Assembly: GCA_006383075.2 (NCBI GenBank)
Contig: SMNH02000003.1
Location: forward strand, 550,496 to 614,495
Direction of reading: 5' to 3'
Source of the DNA: Kordia sp. TARA_039_SRF
GTDB lineage: Bacteria > Bacteroidota > Bacteroidia > Flavobacteriales > Flavobacteriaceae
Length of the DNA: 64,000 bases
Part shown: positions 49,426 through 57,211 of the stretch, piece by piece
How the letters are laid out: each line of letters begins with the position of its first letter
Numbering within the stretch: the stretch's first letter is position 1
Notes under the pieces: model-generated
What the model saw: only the letters and a program-made list of their open reading frames with translations
Told to the model about the DNA's origin: nothing
Database searches by the model: none
Made by a program: the position numbers and the translations under genes

Positions 49426-50817
49426 TTAGAATCGTGCGTTTATCCAGTCAGAAACAAAGTTTAACGCAACAGGCGCAAATGTTTCTTCAATGTTTGCATA
49501 TTCACTAAATGCGCCTGTTTCTGAGGTTTGAAATAGGTGGTTTAGGTTCTTAAATTCTTTGATGGTTACGTCTTTATTGTGTTGCAAGCCTTTTTTGATA
49601 CCTTCTAAGTTCATTTTAGGCAATACTTGAAAATCTTTTTCTCCATTCACAGCCAATACCGGACAGTTTACTTTTTGTAATGACACTTTCGGATCGTAGC
49701 TCATAAAAGTACGCATCCATGGTGATGTAAAGGCTTCTACTTGCTGATTGATAACATCATCTGTGAGTTCTGCTTTTCCTTTTTCGGAAGTAATTTTTGT
49801 TTTTAAATCATGCAAGATGGCTTTCATTTCTTTTTTGGAAGTTTCTCCTTTGTAGTTGGCACTGATTGTATATAATTTGGCAGATGCTTCTTGCGATGCT
49901 GCTATGTCTTGTGCAGGATAGCCTTCCAATTCGGCAGCACGCTTTCCTTGCGTAAGCAATACTGTTTTTCCATCAACACCTGGTCCCGCTAGTAAAACAC
50001 AATATGCTACGTTGTTGTTTCTAGCTGCTACAATTGGTGCGATGAGTCCGCCTTCGCTATGACCAATCAATCCAATTTTATTTATATCTACAACATCGCT
50101 TCGTGTTTGTAAATACGCCATCGCAGCTTCTACATCGGTAGCAAAATCAAACGAAGTTGCTGATGAAAAGTCACCTTCTGACTTTGCAGTTCCTCTATCA
50201 TCATAACGCAAAACTGCAATTCCCTGACGCGTTAGATGATCTGCTAATACTAAAAATGGTTTGTGCCCTAATAATTCTTCATTCCTATCTTGCGGTCCAG
50301 AACCTGAAATTAATATTGCTACGGGCGGATTTTTAACGTCTTTTGGTAACGTTAACGTTCCTGCCAATTTGATATTTTCTGCTTTCGCATTTTCAAAAGT
50401 CACTTCTTCGGCAATGTATGGATATGGCTTTTTAGGTTCTTGTGGGCGAAGTTTTTCCTTTTTTTCGCCTTTGGTCATGTTTAAAGGAAAGGTTTGCCCT
50501 GATTGTTTGAACGTTCCTTGAAGCTTACCATTAGCAAATATAGCCGTGTATTCCATTCCTATTTGTGCATACGTAATGGTTAGTGTGCTTCCGTCTAATA
50601 CTGTTTTGTCGGTAGGCAAATCGTACGCACCTTGCTTTGGACTGTCTAAAGTAGTTGTGTATCCGTCATCACTTTGCGAAATGTTGAATACTATAGGAAG
50701 TTCCATTCCTTGCACACTCAAATTTCCTTTCCAAGTTCCAGAGATATCTTGTGCCGATGCGAACATCGCTCCTAAGAGAAAAGCTAGCTTAAAAATGAGT
50801 TTGATAAATGATTGCAT
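49426..50817 (-). CDS. secreted alpha/beta hydrolase (dienelactone hydrolase-like)
   Basis: 463 residues. A signal peptide ends near 'AMFASAQ'. Residues about 22-130 form a beta-rich N-terminal domain ('ISGTWKGNLSVQGMELPIVF') often found in secreted esterases of Bacteroidota. The hydrolase core has 'LISGSGPQDRNEELLGHKPF' (oxyanion region), the nucleophile in 'IGLIGHSEGGLIAPI', the Asp in 'LAVNGEKDFQVLP' and the His in 'KNLNHLFQTS'. The substrate is unknown; esterase or peptidase activity in the periplasm is likely. The upstream region contains a large inverted repeat and a candidate LytTR site, so it is probably controlled by the adjacent LytS/LytTR pair. Confidence 0.88.
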   Translation of the reverse strand: MQSFIKLIFKLAFLLGAMFASAQDISGTWKGNLSVQGMELPIVFNISQSDDGYTTTLDSPKQGAYDLPTDKTVLDGSTLTITYAQIGMEYTAIFANGKLQGTFKQSGQTFPLNMTKGEKKEKLRPQEPKKPYPYIAEEVTFENAKAENIKLAGTLTLPKDVKNPPVAILISGSGPQDRNEELLGHKPFLVLADHLTRQGIAVLRYDDRGTAKSEGDFSSATSFDFATDVEAAMAYLQTRSDVVDINKIGLIGHSEGGLIAPIVAARNNNVAYCVLLAGPGVDGKTVLLTQGKRAAELEGYPAQDIAASQEASAKLYTISANYKGETSKKEMKAILHDLKTKITSEKGKAELTDDVINQQVEAFTSPWMRTFMSYDPKVSLQKVNCPVLAVNGEKDFQVLPKMNLEGIKKGLQHNKDVTIKEFKNLNHLFQTSETGAFSEYANIEETFAPVALNFVSDWINARF

Positions 50818-50827
50818 GTCTGTCGTT

Positions 50828-50877
50828 TTTTGATTACGATGTAAAAGTAAGACACTTTTGTGCTGCTGTAATCAAAA
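50828..50877 (-). promoter_or_regulatory. inverted repeat in the hydrolase promoter
   Basis: Perfect ten-base arms TTTTGATTAC / GTAATCAAAA with a 30-base interval that itself contains AAAAGT / ACTTTT arms. The interval holds a TACTTTTA -7-like box (50842-50849, minus strand), so folding or protein binding here would affect initiation. It starts 11 bases upstream of the ATG. Confidence 0.55.
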
Positions 50878-50883
50878 TTATGA

Positions 50884-50911
50884 CGAACGGAAAATAGATT
50901 GTGGCGAACGG
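50884..50911 (-). promoter_or_regulatory. candidate LytTR-regulator site (21-bp-spaced direct repeats)
   Basis: On the minus strand the words CCGTTCGCC and CCGTTCGTC lie 21 bases apart, start to start, on the same face of the helix. CCGTTCGTC is the known core of AlgR sites, and AlgR is a LytTR regulator. The site lies about 35-60 bases upstream of the -7-like box, a typical activator position, next to a LytTR system. Confidence 0.55.
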
Positions 50912-50957
50912 TTTTATCTTGTTTGTTCTTTGTTTTCTGTTGTTTGTTTTTCGTTTA

Positions 50958-50976
50958 CACTGAGCTTGTCGAAGTG
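50958..50976. repeat. CACTGAGCTTGTCGAAGTG intergenic repeat
   Basis: A partly palindromic 19-base string (ends CACT / AGTG). From memory it is very common between genes in many bacteria. A degenerate relative lies near 6415-6440 (TTCGTCAAGCTGAACTTGAT). Confidence 0.5.
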
Positions 50977-50991
50977 TTTTTGTATACACTA

Positions 50992-51717
50992 TCAATCCCC
51001 TTTTTCGGCAATTCGCTTTTCTATTTCTTTCATAATTTTTTCCGCTCTTGTTTTGAAGAGTTTTAATTCAGGAAGAAAAACTTGATATGCCATGAAATGT
51101 GTCGTGGCTATTCTATTTTTGTAATCAGGATTGTTGAGTGCGTAGTCGATGAATTCTTTGGTAGGACGAAAATTGATAACACTTGACCACCATTCGTAGT
51201 TCTTCTTAAAATGCGAGTAGTTTTCTTTGATATCTTCCGAACGCATGTCGTCGTCTATTTTAATTTCTCGCAGTCGTTCTGTATAAAATTCTATAATTTG
51301 TGTTGGCAAACTGTCTTTAAACTTATCTGTATTGAAAGCTTCTAGCTGATTGTATCCGCGCTTATTAAAGGTAATTTCTGGAAAACCAATCATAATCGCA
51401 ATGTATTGCGGATTGAAAGCATAATCGACAGCTTTGATGGAATCTTTTAATATTTTATTGAACAAGGGTTCCGCAAGGTCATAATACGAAAACATTTTGT
51501 CAATTTCTTTGACATCATTTTTTAAATCATCTTTAACTATGGAATAAATATTTAATAATTTTGCTTTTTCTTTACGACGTTCATTCCAATTGTTTAGAGA
51601 AACTGCAATTAAGATTCCTATCACTACTAAAATGATTTCTCCAATCGCATACGCAATGTAACTTCCTATTTCTTTCTTTTTCAAAAGTTTGCTTCTTTTA
51701 TTTCTAAATAGTTTCAT
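50992..51717 (-). CDS. DUF6090 family membrane protein
   Basis: 241 residues. A basic N-terminus ('KLFRNKRSKLLKKKEIGSY') and one membrane helix ('AIGEIILVVIGILIAVSLNNW') are followed by a helical extracytoplasmic domain ('RRKEKAKLLNIYSIVKDDLK'). This layout and the 'IGEIxLVVxGILIAlxxNxW' helix are those of the DUF6090 family, which is abundant in flavobacteria and has no known function. It follows the metallophosphoesterase-barrel gene after 12 bases, so the two are co-transcribed. Confidence 0.88.
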   Translation of the reverse strand: MKLFRNKRSKLLKKKEIGSYIAYAIGEIILVVIGILIAVSLNNWNERRKEKAKLLNIYSIVKDDLKNDVKEIDKMFSYYDLAEPLFNKILKDSIKAVDYAFNPQYIAIMIGFPEITFNKRGYNQLEAFNTDKFKDSLPTQIIEFYTERLREIKIDDDMRSEDIKENYSHFKKNYEWWSSVINFRPTKEFIDYALNNPDYKNRIATTHFMAYQVFLPELKLFKTRAEKIMKEIEKRIAEKGD

Positions 51718-51729
51718 AGTCCACTTTCA

Positions 51730-54700
51730 TTAAAACCCAAAACCAAAACCGAATGCAAAACGCAGTCCGTCATCAGAATTAAATAATGAAATGTTCGCGG
51801 AAATCATATCAGCACCGTTGAGCCAAATTCCGCCTCCAAGCGATGTGTTCCATTTTTCAGAAGTATCGCCGCTAATCCAAATTCTACCATAGTCAAATCC
51901 TCCAAAGACACCAATATTTAACGGCAATATTCCTGTTTTTACTTTTCTTAGGTTTACACGTAAATCAGTTGTTTGTACAAAGGCACGCTTTCCAGTAAAA
52001 CGCTCATGGCGGAATCCACGCAAACCTGTTCTGGCACCCAAACTTGCTCCTTGATAAAATTCAAATCCATCACCAAAGTTAATATGTCCACGAAATTTTG
52101 TTGCCAATACCAATTGTCCGCTCGAAATGAGTCGATGATTGATGGCAAGTTCAGGAATCAAGTAGGCAAAACCTCTTGTGGTACTTACATTGTTTTTGTA
52201 TCCTGATTCTACACTGATTTCCATTCCCATCGTTGGAAACGCCTCATTGTCTACATTTTTGTAATGGTATTTTGCACGGACTCCAAAGAAATCTTGCTTG
52301 TCAAATAGTCGTGAATCTGCTGGAAAGTTTTGTTCTAAGAAACGTCCTGGTGTACGTTCTATTTCGTTGCTTTCATAGGACAATCCTGCTTGGAAATTTC
52401 CGCCTAATTGACCTCGCCAAATGAGTGATGGTGTAAATCGAAATGTTCGTATTTTGACACGATTGTAATCCAAATCTACATCCAATCCATCATTTTCATC
52501 AGCTTCAGGATTTGGTGTATTGTTTCCAAAACCAAAAAAGTTGATGGCGTAATTTGGACTGTTAAAATCGACTCCGAGTAATAAATTCCAACGTCCGATG
52601 ATATTGCTAAATTCTCCCAAATACCCAAGATCAAAACCATTGGTTGCGAAGAAATATTCTGCTCTAATCGTGTGACGAGACGTAAACGGATTTCGCTCAA
52701 AACCAAAGTCGGTAATCGTTGTTGAAACGCCTATTTTTATACCATCATCTGGATTGAATCCTGCTGTTGGAAGTAATTGTGATGTTCCGTTTTTTAACTT
52801 TTTGTAATCGTATACATTTGTTTCGTAATTGTCCGTCAACACTCTGTTTCCTTTGTTGCTTAAAAAGGTATTTTTCTTGGATTTATAATCGTAATAGACA
52901 ATTTTTTTACCGTTTTTGATGTCGTATACATCGTTGTTTTGTCCACCAACCAAACGCACTTTTATATAATCATCGCCAGTTCCGTACACGTGAAACACAT
53001 CGTCATCGTCTAACGCATAAATCCAAATTTCTTTGGTATCATCTTCATCATACGTTCGCTCATGGAAAATATCTTTTTTCTCACCACCTTTGATGCGATA
53101 CGCAGTCACTTTGGTTTTTCCATTTGGCAAACGTTCAATATCAAACCAATCATCTTTATTGGTTCCTTTGATAACCGCAAGTTTATTGATGAGTTCGTAA
53201 TAACGGTCAGAAATGGCTTGTAAGTTTTCGCGTCTTCCTTTTAAGTTTTTCTTGATTTCAACAAGTGTTTCATCGCGGACTTCTTCTGGAAATTCCAAAA
53301 ATGCTTCCTCAATTACTTCATCCGTTACACCTTCTTGAATAATTTTCACTTGCGCATCCCAAACATCTTTGCCCGATTGCTGAATGATTTCCATATCTAA
53401 CGGATACGGTTCTACATTCACACCTTTTACATCTTCTAAATCTTCTTCATATTTACGCAATAATCGTGCTGACGGAATGATTTTTACCGCAGTTCCTAAC
53501 AAGAAACCGTCTGACATTTTAGAAAATGCTTGGTCGCGGTCACGTGGCAACGGACGAAATACGCGTTGTCCATTTTCTCTAAATTCAATCCAACGCCATT
53601 GGTCTTGATGTCTGTCCCAATCGCCAATAAGCATGTCAAACAAACGCGCACGAATGTAGGAAGCTTCATCGATGATGATGTCTTCGTCTTTGTGCAATTT
53701 TTTCATAAAATCGTCCGTACTTTCCAAATCATCTTGATACCCAAAACTTGCTTTATCGCTGTGACCTTCGGATGTGTGTTCTTCAATCATGTACAATTCA
53801 TCTCCAAAATCGACATTGTATTTGCCCAATGCTTTTTGTTTTGGGACGTAAAACAGAATCGGATTCGTGTGATATACTTGCGCTCCATCTGCCAGTTTTC
53901 CCACGGCAAATGGCGCGTACGGATGTGCTCCTGTAAAAATATCTAAGATTAAATCCTGTGTTGAGGTATCTTCAAATTGATTTTTTACATATTGATCTTT
54001 GAATAAAACGGCTTGTAAGTATTGTAGCGCTTGTTTTCGCAACGCACGCATTACGTATTCCGCACCATTTTTGTCTCTTAATCGTAAGGATTTTGATTGG
54101 TTTCCACCACCTTTTCGAACAGGTTCCAATCCGCCATACAACGTATCTAAATCTACTGTTGGTGCTTTTACAGGCGTGCTGAAAAGTTTACGGTAGCGAT
54201 TGCCCCATAAAAATTTATGAAAGCCTGATTTTTCTGTTTCTTCTTTGGTATACACAGACGCATACACGTGTTTTGGAAATGTTTCTGGATAAATAGTTTT
54301 TAATTCAGGCGCGTCTTCGCGAATGACCTCAGTTTCAAATACTAATTCGTTATCTTCTGCAGAATAGAATCGCACAAAAGAAGAACCATCTGTAAAAACA
54401 TCCAAGCGGGCAAAACCGTGTGTTCCATACGAGAATTTTCCGCCACCAACGTTGCGTGTACCAGATTTTTTGGCACCCGAGCCACTTACTATCTGACGTA
54501 AATTATCTTCTGTAATATATTGTAAGCTGTGCTCGTGACCAGACACAAAGATGACTTTATCGTTTTCTTGCGAAAGTGTGATGATTCGTTTTCTTAATTC
54601 GTTATAACGCTTATGCGATTGGTCTACATTCGCCGTTCCACTTGTAGAACGAAGTAAGTTTTTTAAGCTTCCTAAAATTGGAATAGGCGTCATGTGAGTT

Positions 54701-55419
54701 TTGAATGTGTATTGCGCATTGTGCGGTCCGTTGGTATACATCGGGTGATGCAATGCTACAATTGTTGTTTTTCCACGCGCTTTTTTGATGAGACTACTGT
54801 ATTCTTCTAAAAACTTGGTGCGTGTTTTAATTTCACATTCGTCGTTCATGGTAGGATGTCTGTCCCAGTTGGTGATATACCATTGCGTATCAACCATAAT
54901 GAGTTCAATATCTTCACTGACGTGGATTTTTTCAATCGGACAGCCGTCTTCAGGTAGAAACGTATTTTTTCCAACAATATCTTCTATATATTTTTCTTGT
55001 CGTTTTAAACCTTCCAGACCATCGCTATACCAATCATGATTTCCAGGAATAAAGATGGTGCGTCCTTTAAAATCTTTTACAATACTTGTTTGTGCATCTA
55101 ATTGGTGTGCGGCATATTCTCTCAGAATACTTGATTTTTTTGGCAATCCCGCAGGATAAATATTGTCTCCTAAAAAAATAGCCGTACTATTTTTAGAAGC
55201 TTTCTGCAGTTCTTTTTCCATCATTTGCAAGGCAACTGCTTTATCTCCCAACGGAGAATTTCCTGCGTCACCAATTAAATAGAAGGTATGTTTTATCGTT
55301 TTTTCTGCTGGAAATGGATGTACACTTTTTTTGCCCGCGTACTGTGCTTTGTAGGTTGCGCAAGCATTTAAAAAAAGTAATAGTACCAAGATTCCGGTAA
55401 AACGTAGCAATGTTGTCAT
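51730..55419 (-). CDS. metallophosphoesterase fused to an outer-membrane barrel (surface antigen type)
   Basis: 1229 residues. A lipoprotein signal (lipobox 'LNAC', Cys20) is followed by a calcineurin-like phosphoesterase domain (residues ~45-350): 'LIGDAGNSPLG', 'FLGDNIYPAGLP', 'IPGNHDWYSDGL', 'VALHHPMYTNG' and 'VSGHEHSLQYI', all five metal-site blocks. A middle domain (~400-800) has kinase-like blocks 'DMLIGDWDRHQDQWRW' and 'RPLPRDRDQAFSKM', similar to CotH/FAM20-type proteins. The last ~400 residues resemble a BamA/Omp85-type barrel ('TGLRGFRHERFTGKRAF' is the L6-like 'RGF' region; the C-terminus is 'FGFGFGF'). It is thus a multi-enzyme surface protein that may act on phosphate esters outside the cell. 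It is co-transcribed with DUF6090. Confidence 0.88.
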   Translation of the reverse strand: MTTLLRFTGILVLLLFLNACATYKAQYAGKKSVHPFPAEKTIKHTFYLIGDAGNSPLGDKAVALQMMEKELQKASKNSTAIFLGDNIYPAGLPKKSSILREYAAHQLDAQTSIVKDFKGRTIFIPGNHDWYSDGLEGLKRQEKYIEDIVGKNTFLPEDGCPIEKIHVSEDIELIMVDTQWYITNWDRHPTMNDECEIKTRTKFLEEYSSLIKKARGKTTIVALHHPMYTNGPHNAQYTFKTHMTPIPILGSLKNLLRSTSGTANVDQSHKRYNELRKRIITLSQENDKVIFVSGHEHSLQYITEDNLRQIVSGSGAKKSGTRNVGGGKFSYGTHGFARLDVFTDGSSFVRFYSAEDNELVFETEVIREDAPELKTIYPETFPKHVYASVYTKEETEKSGFHKFLWGNRYRKLFSTPVKAPTVDLDTLYGGLEPVRKGGGNQSKSLRLRDKNGAEYVMRALRKQALQYLQAVLFKDQYVKNQFEDTSTQDLILDIFTGAHPYAPFAVGKLADGAQVYHTNPILFYVPKQKALGKYNVDFGDELYMIEEHTSEGHSDKASFGYQDDLESTDDFMKKLHKDEDIIIDEASYIRARLFDMLIGDWDRHQDQWRWIEFRENGQRVFRPLPRDRDQAFSKMSDGFLLGTAVKIIPSARLLRKYEEDLEDVKGVNVEPYPLDMEIIQQSGKDVWDAQVKIIQEGVTDEVIEEAFLEFPEEVRDETLVEIKKNLKGRRENLQAISDRYYELINKLAVIKGTNKDDWFDIERLPNGKTKVTAYRIKGGEKKDIFHERTYDEDDTKEIWIYALDDDDVFHVYGTGDDYIKVRLVGGQNNDVYDIKNGKKIVYYDYKSKKNTFLSNKGNRVLTDNYETNVYDYKKLKNGTSQLLPTAGFNPDDGIKIGVSTTITDFGFERNPFTSRHTIRAEYFFATNGFDLGYLGEFSNIIGRWNLLLGVDFNSPNYAINFFGFGNNTPNPEADENDGLDVDLDYNRVKIRTFRFTPSLIWRGQLGGNFQAGLSYESNEIERTPGRFLEQNFPADSRLFDKQDFFGVRAKYHYKNVDNEAFPTMGMEISVESGYKNNVSTTRGFAYLIPELAINHRLISSGQLVLATKFRGHINFGDGFEFYQGASLGARTGLRGFRHERFTGKRAFVQTTDLRVNLRKVKTGILPLNIGVFGGFDYGRIWISGDTSEKWNTSLGGGIWLNGADMISANISLFNSDDGLRFAFGFGFGF

Positions 55420-55464
55420 GGGTGTTTTTTTGTCTGTTTAAAGATAATCATTCATTCGCAAATG

Positions 55465-55719
55465 TTAACATATAAGTTCGTAGTTTTCTAAAAAGTGAAT
55501 AACCTTAGCCTCAGGCATTTCACAAGGCTTTAAAATTTCGCGTTGACGCGTGCAATAATAATTAAGACTGATAAAATCCTTTCCGCCCAATTTTGAAGCA
55601 AAGACTTTGAAGCTTTTTCCATTATTGAACACACTTTTGGTAACACCATATTTTGTATCATTATAGCATACTTCGGAATAACCGTTGGGAAGTTTTTGAA
55701 TGTGTTGTAGTAGTTTCAT
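55465..55719 (-). CDS. small conserved-looking hypothetical protein
   Basis: 84 residues, soluble, mixed alpha/beta, with no signal peptide. The core 'NGYSEVCYNDTKYGVTKSVF' to 'GGKDFISLNYYCTRQREILKPCEMP' is recognisable as a small flavobacterial protein family without assigned function. Four cysteines are present, but the spacing is not that of a zinc finger. It lies 45 bases upstream of the metallophosphoesterase gene on the same strand, so it could be in the same transcript. Confidence 0.7.
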   Translation of the reverse strand: MKLLQHIQKLPNGYSEVCYNDTKYGVTKSVFNNGKSFKVFASKLGGKDFISLNYYCTRQREILKPCEMPEAKVIHFLENYELIC

Positions 55720-55961
55720 TTCACTTTAAAATTACTAAAAGAATAGATTACGTAAGTTTCAGAGGTTGTTTTGATAAAATATATATGGAACTCAAACGTT
55801 TTACACATCATTACGAAACATTGCTTAAAGTTTAGTATTTTTACTCGATAATCGAAATTTAAAATGCTTCGTGACTTGCTCTGAAGTAATTGACTAGATA
55901 TTCGAAATCTTGACGCTTTGGGTTTTTCTTGAAGTCGTTGACCTAATTTAAAAAAACCTTT

Positions 55962-57206
55962 ATGGAGACGCTTATTGTTGAAGTTGAAAAGTATGTAATT
56001 GACTTTCTGAATAAAAATGTTGACAAGTCGTATGTGTATCATAATTTAACACATACAAAAGCAGTTGTTGACAGCACGAAGGAGATTATTGAAGGTATGG
56101 AGATTGAGGAAAAACCTGCACAGCAACTTATTATTGCAGCGTGGTTTCACGATACAGGATATGCAAAAGGCGTAGAAAATCACGAAGAAGAAAGTGTCCG
56201 AATTGCTACCGAATTTTTAACACAATACAACATTTCTGAAGAAGATGTGAAGGTAATTACTGAGCTTATTTTGGCAACGAAAATGGGCAACAAGCCTAGT
56301 AATTTACTAGAGGAAGTTATTTGTGATGCCGATTGTGGACATATTGGAAGCAAGAATTTTCAAGCGTTAACAGAATTGCTCCGCAAAGAGATTGAATTGA
56401 CACAAGGCGAATCTATTTCAGAAGGCGAATGGTTGAAAGAGAATATCAACTTTTTATCAAAACAACATAAGTTTTACACAACGTACGCAGCAAAGAATTG
56501 GCAAAAACGCAAAGGAAAAAATCTTTCTAAATTACTAAAAACGCAGAATAAAGTTTCGCGTACCGTTACGAAATTAAAGCAGAAAAAAGCCGAGTTAAAG
56601 TTTAAAAAGCGTAAAATTGATTTGCCAGAACGCGGAATCGAAACTATGTTTCGCGTGGCACTTCGAAATCATATTACGTTGAGTGATATTGCCGATACAA
56701 AAGCCAATATTTTACTATCAGTAAATGCAATTATCATTTCCATGGTTTTGTCCAATTTGGTTTCTAAGCTCGATAATCCTTCCAATGATTATTTAATTTA
56801 TCCAACGATTATTTTTACGATTTTTACGGTAACATCGATGGTACTTTCTATTTTGGCGACACGTCCAAATGTAACTTCTGGAAAGTTTACGAAAGAAGAT
56901 GTAGCAAATAGAAAAGTGAATTTGTTATTCTTTGGAAATTTCCACAAAATGAAATTGGACGAATTTGAGTGGGCAATGGGCGAAATGATGCAAGACCGCG
57001 ATTATTTATACGGTTCACTCACTAAAGATTTGTACTTTTTAGGACTCGTTTTAAACCGAAAATATAGTTTATTGCGAACTACCTATACCGTTTTTATGAT
57101 TGGAATTGTAGTTAGCGTGTTGTCGTTCATCGTTGCGTTTTACACACGCGATCCTGAAGCTGGTAGAAGAGCGCATGAAGCAACAACCGCGTTGCTGCTT
57201 CAATAA
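55962..57206 (+). CDS. HD-domain phosphohydrolase fused to a Pycsar-effector-like (PycTM) membrane domain
   Basis: 414 residues. Residues 1-~150 are an HD domain with His31 ('NLTHTK'), the HD pair His63-Asp64 ('WFHDTGYA') and Asp124 ('ICDADCG'), the set needed for a metal-dependent phosphohydrolase on nucleotides or second messengers. A basic linker (~165-220) leads to a membrane domain with 'DIADTKANILLSVNAIIIS' (TM1, ~249-266), TM2 (~276-296) and TM3 (~375-397), the pattern of the DUF5706/PycTM family. PycTM proteins are effectors of Pycsar anti-phage systems that respond to cCMP/cUMP. No uridylate/cytidylate cyclase gene is adjacent, so a defence role is not shown. The GAF protein gene ends 5 bases away, convergently. 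Confidence 0.85.
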   Translation: METLIVEVEKYVIDFLNKNVDKSYVYHNLTHTKAVVDSTKEIIEGMEIEEKPAQQLIIAAWFHDTGYAKGVENHEEESVRIATEFLTQYNISEEDVKVITELILATKMGNKPSNLLEEVICDADCGHIGSKNFQALTELLRKEIELTQGESISEGEWLKENINFLSKQHKFYTTYAAKNWQKRKGKNLSKLLKTQNKVSRTVTKLKQKKAELKFKKRKIDLPERGIETMFRVALRNHITLSDIADTKANILLSVNAIIISMVLSNLVSKLDNPSNDYLIYPTIIFTIFTVTSMVLSILATRPNVTSGKFTKEDVANRKVNLLFFGNFHKMKLDEFEWAMGEMMQDRDYLYGSLTKDLYFLGLVLNRKYSLLRTTYTVFMIGIVVSVLSFIVAFYTRDPEAGRRAHEATTALLLQ

Positions 57207-57211
57207 ATCGC

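Noticed and set aside
55962-57206. a complete Pycsar anti-phage operon
   Set aside because: No cyclase gene is adjacent on either side. The neighbours are a hypothetical protein and a GAF protein, so only the effector-like protein is claimed.
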